Positions 1-7,025 of a stretch of DNA of 64,000 nt are shown here, piece by piece. The translations under genes were made by a program, and so were the position numbers. The DNA comes from Polyangiaceae bacterium (GTDB lineage Bacteria > Myxococcota_A > Polyangia > Polyangiales > Polyangiaceae): the NCBI GenBank assembly GCA_016712345.1, contig JADJRH010000011.1:3782001-3846000 (forward strand), written 5' to 3'. Positions within the stretch are counted from its first letter, which is position 1; every line of letters starts with the position of its first letter. The notes beneath the pieces were generated by a model. That model searched no databases. It had not been told where the DNA came from and worked only from the letters and a program-made list of their open reading frames with translations.

Positions 1-152
1 CCCGGATCGGCAGACCCGACCCCCCCGGAACATCGGCGCGCTGACCTACCCATGCGGCGGTGTTTTCTACCCATTGGCGGCGGTTAGAAAAACGCATCGT
101 TTGGTGACGGCGGGCCGGGGATTGCAAGCGTTTGGCGCCCCTGAGCACGAAC
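1..152 (-). repeat. R element copy 1 (cut by window edge)
   Basis: Left-truncated copy of the 345-bp R element. It contains the conserved tandem CTACCCAT...GGCGGCGG segment (about 50-90) and the GCAAGCGTTTGGCGCC block (about 125-140). It stops matching the other copies just after CCCCTGAGC near 152, so its right part (GAACGAACG to GATAAAA) is missing. The leader-bearing left end would lie outside the window, so the gene it would serve cannot be seen. Strand is given as minus because the leader ORF of the complete copies reads that way. Confidence 0.85.
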
Positions 153-243
153 AGCGCTTCTGAAGGGGCCTTCACGTTCGACGTTACGTGATGGGTCCGC
201 GCAAGGAGAACCGACTCGTGAACGGCGGAAGGACGAGGAGTAT

Positions 244-837
244 TCATCCGAGGAGACTCACGAGCGAGGGATCCCTGATCTCCAGCGGGGCGGTGATCTC
301 CTGGATGACCTGTCGGACCCAGGCGTCCCATTCGACGTCGTCGTCTGGGGCGATGCCGATGTGGCCGGACGGCCTGCTGAAACGGCGACCGTTATTCTGG
401 AGATATTCGCTGAAAAAGAGGCGAAGAAAGGAGAAGTCTGTGACCGAGAGCGTTGCGAAGCGTAGGTCCGCATCGACCCTCGGCGTGATAGGAAACGGGG
501 CGCAAGGTGTCGGAGCAGGCGGGGGGCGAATCGGCGTCCCGCAATCCAACCCTGCAAACATGATCGAGAGTAGCTTCTCAGCGTGGTCGGCATCGGTGTT
601 GTTCTGCAACCACGGCGAGGACTGCCTGAGTGATTCGAGAAAGCTCCCGATCCACCATCTTCGGTGACCATCGAGCAGAAGTTGCAGGATTCCGCGTGAG
701 TGGGGTGAATCGGAAGCCCGTCTCAAGATCTGCTGGAGTTGCAGACTATCCTCCCGCGCGGCCGCTACCTCAGAAGCGCTCAACACGTCGAGGATCCGCT
801 CCGCATCCACTGCCCACAGTGTGAACCGAACGCCCAT
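244..837 (-). CDS. cassette-borne hypothetical protein (197 aa)
   Basis: A 197-residue soluble protein that I cannot assign. The ATG at 837 is preceded at a good distance by AGGAG, which fixes the start. The N-terminus (MGVRFTLWAVDAERILDVL) resembles small single-domain proteins common in actinobacteria and myxobacteria that begin 'MxYxLxVYxVDxxRL' (possibly DUF7691-like; recalled, not searched). A Pro-rich stretch occurs near residues 103-115. It follows a frameshifted gene (856-1187) on the same strand by about 20 bp, so the two were probably one operon. No signal peptide or membrane segment is visible. Confidence 0.6.
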   Translation of the reverse strand: MGVRFTLWAVDAERILDVLSASEVAAAREDSLQLQQILRRASDSPHSRGILQLLLDGHRRWWIGSFLESLRQSSPWLQNNTDADHAEKLLSIMFAGLDCGTPIRPPPAPTPCAPFPITPRVDADLRFATLSVTDFSFLRLFFSEYLQNNGRRFSRPSGHIGIAPDDDVEWDAWVRQVIQEITAPLEIRDPSLVSLLG

Positions 838-855
838 GGTTCTACTCCTGGCACA

Positions 856-1187
856 CTATACACTGTTATTAGCGAGACCGAAACGTCGGATCGTGTCCTC
901 GATTTCTGTATCCGTTGCGCTCCAAGCTTGACCTCGGAGTCGGCGGGTTTGATCAATCCACGCACGATCTCGGGACCGTCAGCGATGAAGACATCCTCAC
1001 TACGGGCCACCATAAAAAGCCGTTCCTGGTTCACGGATACGGCGAATCCGGCCCCTTCGAGTGCCAAGATCGCTGGCACCAGGGTCCGTGCGGCCGTCAC
1101 CACCGAACGGCCGTGCACGCAGCGTTGACGGAAGACGGGCAATAACGGTCGACCAAGGATGCTCTCGATTCCAGCCAAATCTGACAA
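856..1187 (-). pseudogene. frameshifted hypothetical gene upstream of the 197-aa ORF
   Basis: The reading frame entering at 1187 (TTG) gives a plausible globular sequence to about residue 90 (ending ...PADSEVKLGA). After that the annotated frame turns into low-quality sequence that overlaps the next gene by 58 bp. One frame over, the DNA reads TDTEIEDTIRRFGLANNSV and stops with TAG at 856-858, a natural-looking C-terminus just upstream of the next gene's Shine-Dalgarno. I infer a single indel near 915-925. A stop lies in frame just upstream of the TTG, so the N-terminus may also be lost. Function unknown. Confidence 0.5.
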
Positions 1188-1302
1188 GCCGAGTCAGACA
1201 AGTAGAGTCTTGGCGCTCCGGTCGGTTAGCGGCCTGGAATCAGGCGACGTTGGCCTCAACTATTTCTGTGCGTTGGGTCGTGAATTGGTGTATAGACCAG
1301 GA

Positions 1303-1524
1303 ATGGCTGTCCCGACGGATGTGCTGACGCTCACGATTCCGCGCTCCATGGTCCCCGCGTTGCCCGCATTCGCCGAATCCTTGAACGAAAGAATGCACGA
1401 ATTGTTGGAGAAGAATACGGAAGGGACTCTTCTCGACGCCGAACGAGTTGAGCTTGAGAGCTTAGTACAAATGGCGCAATTCGCGCAGATTCTTTCAATG
1501 GCAGCCCAAGACCAAGCGGCGTGA
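1303..1524 (+). CDS. small partner protein of the HNH nuclease gene
   Basis: A 73-residue acidic/helical protein starting MAVPTDVLTLTIPRSMVPA. Its TGA (1522-1524) overlaps the GTG start of the HNH gene (1521), so the two were translationally coupled. Short proteins with a 'xLTLTIP' N-terminus directly before this HNH type are common in cyanobacteria and myxobacteria and are antitoxin-like in size (family recollection, not tested here). It reads rightward, opposite to most cassette genes, which is tolerated for cassettes with their own promoter. The start at 1303 is chosen over an upstream ATG at 1159 because the upstream residues look non-coding. Confidence 0.6.
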   Translation: MAVPTDVLTLTIPRSMVPALPAFAESLNERMHELLEKNTEGTLLDAERVELESLVQMAQFAQILSMAAQDQAA

Positions 1525-1851
1525 GTCGATCATCAATTCCGCGGGCATTGCGCGAGCTTGTTCTGCTTCGAGACGGAGGCCGATGTCAGTATTGTCGGCT
1601 TGCCCAATTCGGTCACGGCGCGAGCTTCCACGTGGATTGTCGGGACGGATCCGCAGGAGGGCATTCAGGTCGAGCTGTTCAATCCACGTACTCAGAGCTG
1701 GGAGGAACATTTTCAGATGCTGCATGATGCCAGTTGTGTGGGTATCAGTTCAACTGGTCGAGCGACCGTGGAAGCTCTTCATATGAACGACCTGCTACCG
1801 CGTGTTGCGCGAGCTTGTCAGATGGCTCTCGGCTTGCTGAAACCGAGCTAA
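1521..1851 (+). pseudogene. HNH endonuclease gene with catalytic core deleted
   Basis: The first frame (1521 to about 1640) reads MSRSSIPRALRELVLLRDG then GGRCQYCRLAQFGHGASFHVD, the typical start of a small HNH nuclease (zinc-type CxxC and the first half of the HNH motif). Sequence then jumps, with a frame change, to the family's C-terminal part (LFNPRTQSWEEHF, GISSTGRATVEALHMND), stopping at 1849-1851. The central segment that should carry the H-x-N/H residues (about 40 codons in relatives) is absent. This is a deletion plus frameshift, so the protein cannot be an active nuclease. The stop codon abuts the R2 repeat, so R2 or its rearrangement forms the cassette boundary. Confidence 0.8.
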
Positions 1852-1853
1852 AT

Positions 1854-2085
1854 GCGGATCGGCAGACCCGACCCCAGAAACTTGGCGCGCTGACCTACCC
1901 ATGCGGCGGCGCTTTCTACCCATTGGCGGCGCTCAGAAAAAAGTATAGTCGATGAAGGTTGGGCCGAGGATTGCAAGCGTTTGGCGCCCCCTGAGCGAAC
2001 GAACGAATGTGAGGTGAGCGATTTGGGGGCGGAGGCGGCGCAGGCGCGTCAGCGCCGAGCCGGCCGAGAGGGGGCATTGATAAAA
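1854..2085 (-). repeat. R element copy 2 (leader end missing)
   Basis: Matches the other R copies from GCGGATCGGCAGACC (1854) through CGAGAGGGGGCATTGATAAAA (about 2085). The leader/Shine-Dalgarno part, about 115 bp, is missing on the left. The right extension (CAGGTCAAGGCGGC...TTGAAGAAGGGCGGCAAGATG, 2086-2135) is shared with copies 5 and 6 and occurs again at 2850-2900 beyond the IS91 remnant. Confidence 0.9.
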
Positions 2086-2215
2086 GCAGGTCAAGGCGGC
2101 GGTACCCTCGCGTTGAAGAAGGGCGGCAAGATGCGTTTCTCAATATCCCAAATCCTCTTTCTTCGTCGTACCATTGCGACGATATTGTGCGAGATGAGTC
2201 GTAAGCTCGCGTGCT

Positions 2216-2809
2216 GACGTCTTTCGCGGCAAGATGCTCGAACACGTCAAACACCTGTATCATCAAGGCACGTTTGCCAAACTCGACCTCTTCCAAGACC
2301 CCGAAGCATTCGACAGACTGGTCGCTTCGCTCCGGAAAATCGGATGGGTCGTCCACGCCAAACGCCCCTTCCGCCGACCGGAGCATGTCTTGCGCTACCT
2401 GGGAAGGTATACCCATCGGGTAGCGATCTCCAACAGTCGCCTATTGGACGTGACACCGAGCCATGTCACATGGCGGACTCGCAAACAACAGACGGCCACG
2501 GTCAGTCCCGTCGAATTCCTACGACGATTTGTACAGCACATTCTGCCTGACGGATTCCACAAGATTCGTCATTACGGCTTGTACGCCTCCGCCCAAAAAG
2601 CCAAGTGGAAGGCGGCCAAAGCCCTCCTCCAGCCAACAACCACTCTACCCACCGAGGCTGCGGCCGAACCGGTCAAAGAAAAAGAAGCGCCGTCTGACTG
2701 GGTAGAACAACTTCGCCGCCTGACTGGGCGCGATGTCCGCCTGTGTACTCATTGCGGTGGAATCATCGACAGCCTGCCTCTTGCCCGAGCCCCTCCGCCA
2801 CCCACCTGA
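2216..2809 (+). pseudogene. IS91-family transposase, 3' remnant
   Basis: Encodes the C-terminal part of a Y2 (HUH) transposase: VFRGKMLEHVKHLYHQG, then LRYLGRYTHRVAISNSRLL, then FLRRFVQHILPDGFHKIRHYGL, the conserved IS91/ISCR block order. A C-terminal CTHCGG zinc-like motif follows. The N-terminal zinc-binding and catalytic HUH/tyrosine regions are absent, and similarity starts abruptly near 2216, so this is a 5'-truncated, inactive copy. It is flanked on both sides by pieces of the R-element extension, which suggests insertion within, or rearrangement of, that extension. Confidence 0.85.
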
Positions 2810-3063
2810 CAGGGAGGTACAGTCCACTCCGTGAACCCGCCTGGAACAGGTCAAGGCGGCAGTCTACCCTCGCGTTGAAAAAGAGGCACTCGATGCATTT
2901 TCAAACTCTCAAATCTACCCACTCGTGCCCATGGGTGCGCCTTCGCCTGCCCACCTCACCGACTCTTTTCTTCACCCAACTGGCCGCAGTCTCGCCGGCC
3001 ACGCCCCCGCCGCTCAGCGGTAACGTCGAAAAACCCAAGGCGCCCCGCGCGCCGACCGGGCTT

Positions 3064-3146
3064 GACGCTTTCACGCCGACCTGAATCGCGATGGTGAAAA
3101 TGGGTAGGTTTTGCAGTCGTCGGCGATGAAATGCTCATTGTTCGGC
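3064..3146 (-). repeat. degenerate attC-like site (second copy of the 8677-8767 type)
   Basis: Shares about 85 bp with 8677-8767: the arms GCTTTCACGCCGAC and GTCGGCGATGAAATG can pair, and the right end is GTTCGGC (3140-3146), a GTTRRRY-like core. The opposite core (GTTCAAC in the other copy) is lost through a small deletion (GGGCTT joined to GACGC). It lies downstream of the minus-strand genes ending at 3227, the position expected for the attC of that cassette. The flanking sequence 3005-3063 and 2850-2900 is shared with 8575-8676. Confidence 0.6.
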
Positions 3147-3226
3147 AGCTCTCTCTCAAGGTGGGCAAGGTGGGTCGGCATTTGTCGTCTGAACATCAAG
3201 TGTTGGATTCGCGGCCTCGATAGCGA

Positions 3227-3628
3227 TTAGTGCAGAAATCTCGAACCGTTGGCGACAGTCAAACTGTCGCATTCCGGATCGCCGGTTTGCGGCGTAGTCC
3301 ACGAAAATTTGATGTTGCTTGTCTCGTTGATCATCTCGATGACTGGAAGCCAGGATGCGTCTGTGACCTTGCAAAATGCGCGAACTCCTGCGGTGTCATA
3401 GGCGATGCAGGAGCCCTGCCCGCCGGTCTTCTTCACCGTCACTTCACAACCGATATACTCCAACGGGTCGGAGCTTCTTCGCGTCGAGCTAACGTTGCCT
3501 TGTGCAACGTTGTTTCCGATGTGAACTGATACGTTTTGGTAAAGCCCAGCCCACGTTGCTTTCACTCCGATGAGGGCAATCAGGAGCACCAGCGGTATAG
3601 TGACTAGCAGCTTGATCCGACGATTCAT
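3227..3628 (-). CDS. small exported protein of unknown function
   Basis: A 133-residue protein starting MNRRIKLLVTIPLVLLIALIG, a clear N-terminal signal peptide or anchor. The mature part has three or four cysteines (GCEVTVKK, GSCIAYD, AFCKVTD, DPECDS) that could form disulfides, consistent with an extracytoplasmic fold. The start at 3628 is supported by GGAGAG about 7 nt upstream; longer readings of the frame are not supported. It lies 92 bp downstream of the papain-like gene on the same strand and may be its partner (for example an immunity or adaptor protein); that is inference only. Confidence 0.65.
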   Translation of the reverse strand: MNRRIKLLVTIPLVLLIALIGVKATWAGLYQNVSVHIGNNVAQGNVSSTRRSSDPLEYIGCEVTVKKTGGQGSCIAYDTAGVRAFCKVTDASWLPVIEMINETSNIKFSWTTPQTGDPECDSLTVANGSRFLH

Positions 3629-3720
3629 TGGAACTCTCCGTGTACGAGAAGCGCAAACGACTCGCAGGGCATTCGACTGCTCCTGCGAGGACGCAAGAGG
3701 ATACAGCCACTTGTGGGCCG

Positions 3721-4449
3721 TCACGGCGGAGCGCCCTTTCCATCCCAGTTCTCCCAATCGCGCAATACGTCCGCGTTGTACTTCATGAACTTGAGCCCCT
3801 GTCGCTGCATCTCTGACACGGGCGCGCGATAGATGAGTTCGGCCCTCTGTTTGCCCTCGCCGCGATGGTTCAGGTAGTCAATGTAGCCCATTGAATCGGG
3901 AACGTCAGAGGGGGCTTGTCGAAAGTATTCTAACTGATCTAGCTGCTTTCGAGCGATCTCTTGCCCCGGGAAAAGGGGGATCTTTCCAGCGACAAAATCC
4001 GCATCCTTGGGGTGTGACCAGGACGACGCAGCGGGAACCGGGAACCAAGAGAACACAAGGGCAGTATGATCCGACTTGATCATCAGATCTCCAGGTTGCG
4101 GGCCGATGTCGTTTGCCTCAAGATTGCGCGCGATCAGATTGCTACTCGATATACGTCGCTGGATGGCCTGAGCATACGCAGCCTGGTCGCCGTCACCCCA
4201 CTCCAGGGTCCTGAGAACCCTTGAAGGGTGTTGCTGTTCGGCTTTTGAGCAGTATAGCACACCGTCGCCGTCAGTGAACGTAACAGGCAGGCCCTTCTCC
4301 GCAGCAAAGTTGATAATGAGCAGGACGCTGATGTCCGCGCAATCCTCTGTACGCCCCATGTAGTCGCGGGCTCGCTCTTGGACATATCTCCTGTATTGCG
4401 TGAAGTAGTCGCTTGATTTCCAGTACGCTGTATGTCTCCACGCCGCCAT
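3721..4449 (-). CDS. papain-like/NlpC-type amidase or protease candidate
   Basis: A 242-residue protein. A Cys in the helix-start context TEDCADISVLLIINFA (Cys37) and a His in GDLMIKSDHTALVFSW (His128) have the order and spacing of a Cys-His papain-like/NlpC-P60 hydrolase. No signal peptide is seen. The start is the ATG at 4449, with GGAG upstream; a TTG six bases earlier is also possible. The R3 leader ORF ends 2 nt upstream (TGA-GC-ATG), so translation is likely coupled. Function as a peptidoglycan amidase, a toxin or a protease cannot be separated from sequence alone. Confidence 0.55.
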   Translation of the reverse strand: MAAWRHTAYWKSSDYFTQYRRYVQERARDYMGRTEDCADISVLLIINFAAEKGLPVTFTDGDGVLYCSKAEQQHPSRVLRTLEWGDGDQAAYAQAIQRRISSSNLIARNLEANDIGPQPGDLMIKSDHTALVFSWFPVPAASSWSHPKDADFVAGKIPLFPGQEIARKQLDQLEYFRQAPSDVPDSMGYIDYLNHRGEGKQRAELIYRAPVSEMQRQGLKFMKYNADVLRDWENWDGKGAPP

Positions 4450-4451
4450 GC

Positions 4452-4598
4452 TCAACTCCAGAAGATCCTGCTGATTACGATGATGTCGGATGACTGCGAT
4501 AGGGAGGCCCGCCCCTGATTCTGAGGGATGTAGCCATCAAGGGTCTCTGCCTGCCGAACACTGGAATGGACAGACCGGGCCATCACCACACGGCTCAT
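4452..4598 (-). CDS. R3 leader peptide ORF (48 aa)
   Basis: Starts at the ATG at 4598 inside R3, with GAGAAC just upstream. The first 13 residues (MSRVVMARSVHSS) are repeat-encoded. The frame then leaves the repeat through GTTCGGC (a GTTRRRY-like core) into cassette-specific DNA, and stops 2 nt before the ATG of the papain-like gene. Too regular across copies to be chance; see the leader finding. Confidence 0.6.
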   Translation of the reverse strand: MSRVVMARSVHSSVRQAETLDGYIPQNQGRASLSQSSDIIVISRIFWS

Positions 4599-4904
4599 GT
4601 TCTCCTAGTTTTCTCCAGTATGCAAGCCGAATTTCACGGCCAACGTGCGTTTTTTTTCACGCATGTGCTACTCGGATCGGCAGACCCGACCCCAGGAACT
4701 TGGCGCGCTGACCTACCACGCGGCGGCGCTTTCTACGCATTGGCGGCGCTCAGAAAAAAGTATAGTCGATGAAGGGTTGGGCCGAGGATTGCAGGCGTTT
4801 GGCGCCCCCTGAGCGAACGAACGAATGTGAGGTGAGCGATTTGGGGGCGGAGGCGGCGCAGGCGCGTCAGCGCCGAGCCGGCCGAGAGGGGGCATTGATA
4901 AAAA
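4562..4904 (-). repeat. R element copy 3 (complete)
   Basis: Full-length copy of about 343 bp. Read on the minus strand it runs from TTTTATCAATGCCCCC, through a GC-rich hairpin (GGCGC-GTCA-GCGCC), the duplicated CTACCCAT/GGCGGCG segment, and the near-constant block around CATGTTCTCC (the Shine-Dalgarno and start codon of the leader), to GACAGACC. It carries CTCAGAAAAAAGTATAGTCG like copies 2 and 5, whereas copies 1, 4, 6 and 7 have the GTTAGAAAAACGCATCG version, so at least two subtypes exist. Confidence 0.92.
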
Positions 4905-5027
4905 ACAGGTAAGGCCGCGACCCGCAGACGTGTGCGCCTCGACCCGCAGCCGTCTGCGCCTCCCTTCCATTGGGGCGCTCGGCGGCGTAAAAAGCGCACC
5001 TCGTTGCCGAGTTCGGTCAGAGTTTTT

Positions 5028-5189
5028 CTACTTCGAAGGGGGGTTATTGCCCCGACCGCCACCGGAAGGGTTGCCGGTGGTGCTCGGTGCGTTCGGCGGA
5101 GGGCCGCCGCCCTTTCCGCCACCACCCTTTCCGCCACCACCACCGCCACCGCCCTTGCCACCACCGCCGCCACCTTTGCCACCACTCAT
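5028..5189 (-). CDS. Gly/Lys-rich small protein (53 aa)
   Basis: A 53-codon ORF. The ATG at 5189 has GGGAGA six bases upstream, and its start overlaps the R4 leader stop (ATGA). Residues 1-29 are almost only Gly with Lys spaced every 4-9 residues (MSGGKGGGGGGK...), followed by a Pro-rich turn and a less biased tail (NAPSTTGNPSGGGRGNNPPS) ending in Lys. The tail resembles short conserved proteins I have seen annotated as hypothetical in diverse Gram-negative bacteria. It could be a nucleic-acid-binding or structural peptide, or a modified-peptide precursor; no evidence decides. It is the only gene of its cassette. Confidence 0.6.
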   Translation of the reverse strand: MSGGKGGGGGGKGGGGGGGGKGGGGKGGGPPPNAPSTTGNPSGGGRGNNPPSK

Positions 5190-5383
5190 GACGTTCTCCC
5201 GTTGTAGATGTTAGTGTGATATTGCTGAAGAAATGCTGTGCCTTGAGGTCCACGGGCTTGCGGTCGCCTCATCGACCAATCTTTGAGTGCGCGCCTCCGC
5301 TCAGGGAGTGCTGCACGCTTCGCATCGAGTCGGGCCTGCCCAACAGTTGAATGGGCAGACCGGTCCATCAGCACACGGTTCAT
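5186..5383 (-). CDS. R4 leader peptide ORF (65 aa)
   Basis: Begins at the ATG at 5383 in R4 (MNRVLMDRSAHSTVGQARLD), passes through GTTGGGC (the GTTRRRY core), then reads about 50 cassette-specific codons and stops with TGA at 5188-5186, overlapping the ATG of the Gly/Lys-rich gene by the classic ATGA. Leader start, junction and stop position follow the same rule as the other R copies. Confidence 0.6.
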   Translation of the reverse strand: MNRVLMDRSAHSTVGQARLDAKRAALPERRRALKDWSMRRPQARGPQGTAFLQQYHTNIYNGRTS

Positions 5384-5690
5384 GTTCTCCCAGTTTTCTC
5401 CAGTATGCAAGCCGAATTTCGCGGGCCGACGTGCGTTTCTTTTCACGCATGTGCGACTGGGCTCGGCAGACCCGACCCTCGGAACTTCGGCGCGCTGACC
5501 TACCCATGTGGCGGCGTTTTTCTACCCATTGGCGGCGGTTAGAAACACGCATGGTCGGTGACGGCGGGCCGAGGATTGCAAGCGTTTGGCGCCCCCTGAG
5601 CGAACGAACGAATGTGAGGTGAGCGATTTGGGGGCGGAGGCGGCGCAGGCGCGCCAGCGCCGAGCCGGCCGAGAGGGGGCATTGATAAAA
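5346..5690 (-). repeat. R element copy 4 (complete)
   Basis: Full copy from GTTGAATGGGCAGACC to CATTGATAAAA. It diverges from other copies immediately after GATAAAA, where unrelated sequence (CCGACGATGGGG) begins, so the GATAAAA end is a real boundary of the core element. Confidence 0.92.
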
Positions 5691-5983
5691 CCGACGATGG
5701 GGCTGTGCCACACCTCGGGCACGCCGTCGCGAATCCCGATCTGGGACTGGTGGTATCGAGAATGATGTTTCGGCCGCTCATGAGATCTCCGATCTGTGCC
5801 TCCGGCTGAACCATACTGAGGCGCCAGCCCGTAAAACGCTGCGGTGTGCCGCGGGTGGGCGAGCAACGCGAACCCGACCATCGGATGCAAGCCGGAGTCC
5901 TGCCGCGTGAAGGAGACAGGCGGACCGAAGAGCTGTGATGAGGCTCTTCTGAGGCACGCGTGTGCGTCCGACGAGCATGGCCG
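5691..5983 (+). other. unassigned stretch between R4 and ATP-grasp gene
   Basis: No ORF here has convincing coding character. A GAAGAGC...GCTCTTC hairpin lies near 5928-5949. About 30 bp around 5855-5885 (GTGGGCGAGC...CCCGACCATCGGAT) resembles 17497-17531, next to an attC-like palindrome, so a decayed attC of the ATP-grasp cassette may sit here, but no clean pair of core sites is visible. Confidence 0.4.
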
Positions 5984-6847
5984 TCAGCGCTCCGCCTCGA
6001 TGACCGCGCGCCAGAGTGCCACCGGTGAGATGCCGGCATAGCCGGACTCCTGTGCATCGTTAGCCTCGATGATGACCCAAGACCCATCAACTCGCTGCGC
6101 TGTGTCCACCACGAGGAAAGGCACGTCGAGGCACCGTGCAGCCTCTTCCCCGAGCGAGAGCGCTCGTGCTCGGTCTACTGGGGAAGGCGTCCAGCCCCCA
6201 TCACGACTCCAGTACGCCCCGTCCCCGACGAGGCGGCCCTTCCACCAGAAGCTGCGGATCTCGCGCCCGCCTGGAATGCGGTCCGCGTGTCGAGGCGCCG
6301 AGGGGAGCGGCGCGAGTTCCAAGTACTCGCGGAACACCAGCGGTTGCGCGCCCAGCACCGGGTCGCCGCGGTAAGTCGCCACGGCGCGCTCGAGCGCATC
6401 GCGATCTGGAGCGATGCAGACGTCGCGGCGGTGCCGCAGCGTCTGCTGCACGGTCTTCACAAAGACCGGGAACCCCATTTCGCGCGCGACGCGGTCGAGA
6501 TCCGGCTCACCCTCGAACCATAGCGAACGAGCCGTGACATGGGTGATCCGCGGGTACCAGCCCCGAAGGTCGTTTGCGCGGTAGGAGGCCGCGGGGTCAT
6601 TCACGAGACGGAGGCCGATAGTCCCGAGCATCGTGAAGAATGCCTTGTAGTCGGCGATCGCACCGACCCTTGCAGTCACTTCCACATCCTCGGGCAGGTA
6701 GACGGGGTGTGTGCAGGCGAAAAAGCGCTCGAAATCAAGATCGTAGGTTGGCACACCGAAGGGACGGGCGAGCACAAAAATCGTGTCCTCGACTCCGGAG
6801 GAGATGCCGAGTCCACTCGCGCGCAAATGCGGGATCCAAGGGATCAT
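5984..6847 (-). CDS. ATP-grasp domain protein (R2K-like clade), cassette 1
   Basis: About 287 residues. Features of ATP-grasp ligases: FPVFVKTVQQTLRHRRDV (the phosphate-binding Lys region), EYLELAPLP, then GREIRSFWWKGRLVGDGAYWS, and the C-terminal FLVVDTAQRVDGSWVIIEANDAQESG with the metal-binding E-x-N. This is the architecture of single-protein cytosolic ATP-grasp enzymes (DUF4343/R2K type), which ligate unknown amino or carboxyl substrates. The ATG at 6847 is taken as the start because upstream codons run into the attC. No Shine-Dalgarno is visible. The gene directly follows attC-A with no R element, unlike its neighbours. Confidence 0.8.
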   Translation of the reverse strand: MIPWIPHLRASGLGISSGVEDTIFVLARPFGVPTYDLDFERFFACTHPVYLPEDVEVTARVGAIADYKAFFTMLGTIGLRLVNDPAASYRANDLRGWYPRITHVTARSLWFEGEPDLDRVAREMGFPVFVKTVQQTLRHRRDVCIAPDRDALERAVATYRGDPVLGAQPLVFREYLELAPLPSAPRHADRIPGGREIRSFWWKGRLVGDGAYWSRDGGWTPSPVDRARALSLGEEAARCLDVPFLVVDTAQRVDGSWVIIEANDAQESGYAGISPVALWRAVIEAER

Positions 6848-6921
6848 GCGTGGCGGGGTCGATCGAGTCGTTCTTGATGGCTTTGCTCGAAGACTGACGG
6901 TGTTGCGCTCACGCTCTGCCG

Positions 6922-7025
6922 GCCGAACGGGGGGTTGTGCTGCAAGCCCCGCGAGCAAGCAGAGCGGCCCGACAGGGACGCTCTGCGCCGCATCGGGGCT
7001 TGTCAGAACCAACCCCGTGTTAGAC
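6922..7025 (-). repeat. attC-like recombination site A
   Basis: A 104-bp imperfect palindrome with core-like ends: GCCGAAC (6922-6928) on the left and GTTAGAC (7019-7025) on the right. Paired arms are CAAGCCCCG (6943-6951) with CGGGGCTTG (6994-7002), and GCAGAGCG (6959-6966) with CGCTCTGC (6979-6986), plus GGGGTT/AACCCC near the ends. Unpaired extra bases lie on the right arm, which by attC convention puts the cassette gene to the right, reading minus. That gene ends exactly here, with its TAA inside GTCTAAC. This agrees with integron cassette anatomy; no folding was run. Confidence 0.78.

Noticed and set aside
1854..2085. Promoter in R (TATACT on the minus strand in copies 2, 3 and 5)
   Set aside because: No -35 at suitable spacing, and the hexamer is absent from the other R subtype.
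5844..6041. Possible clean attC just downstream of ATP-grasp gene 1
   Set aside because: A hairpin and a weak match to 17497-17531 exist, but no RYYYAAC/GTTRRRY pair could be placed with confidence.
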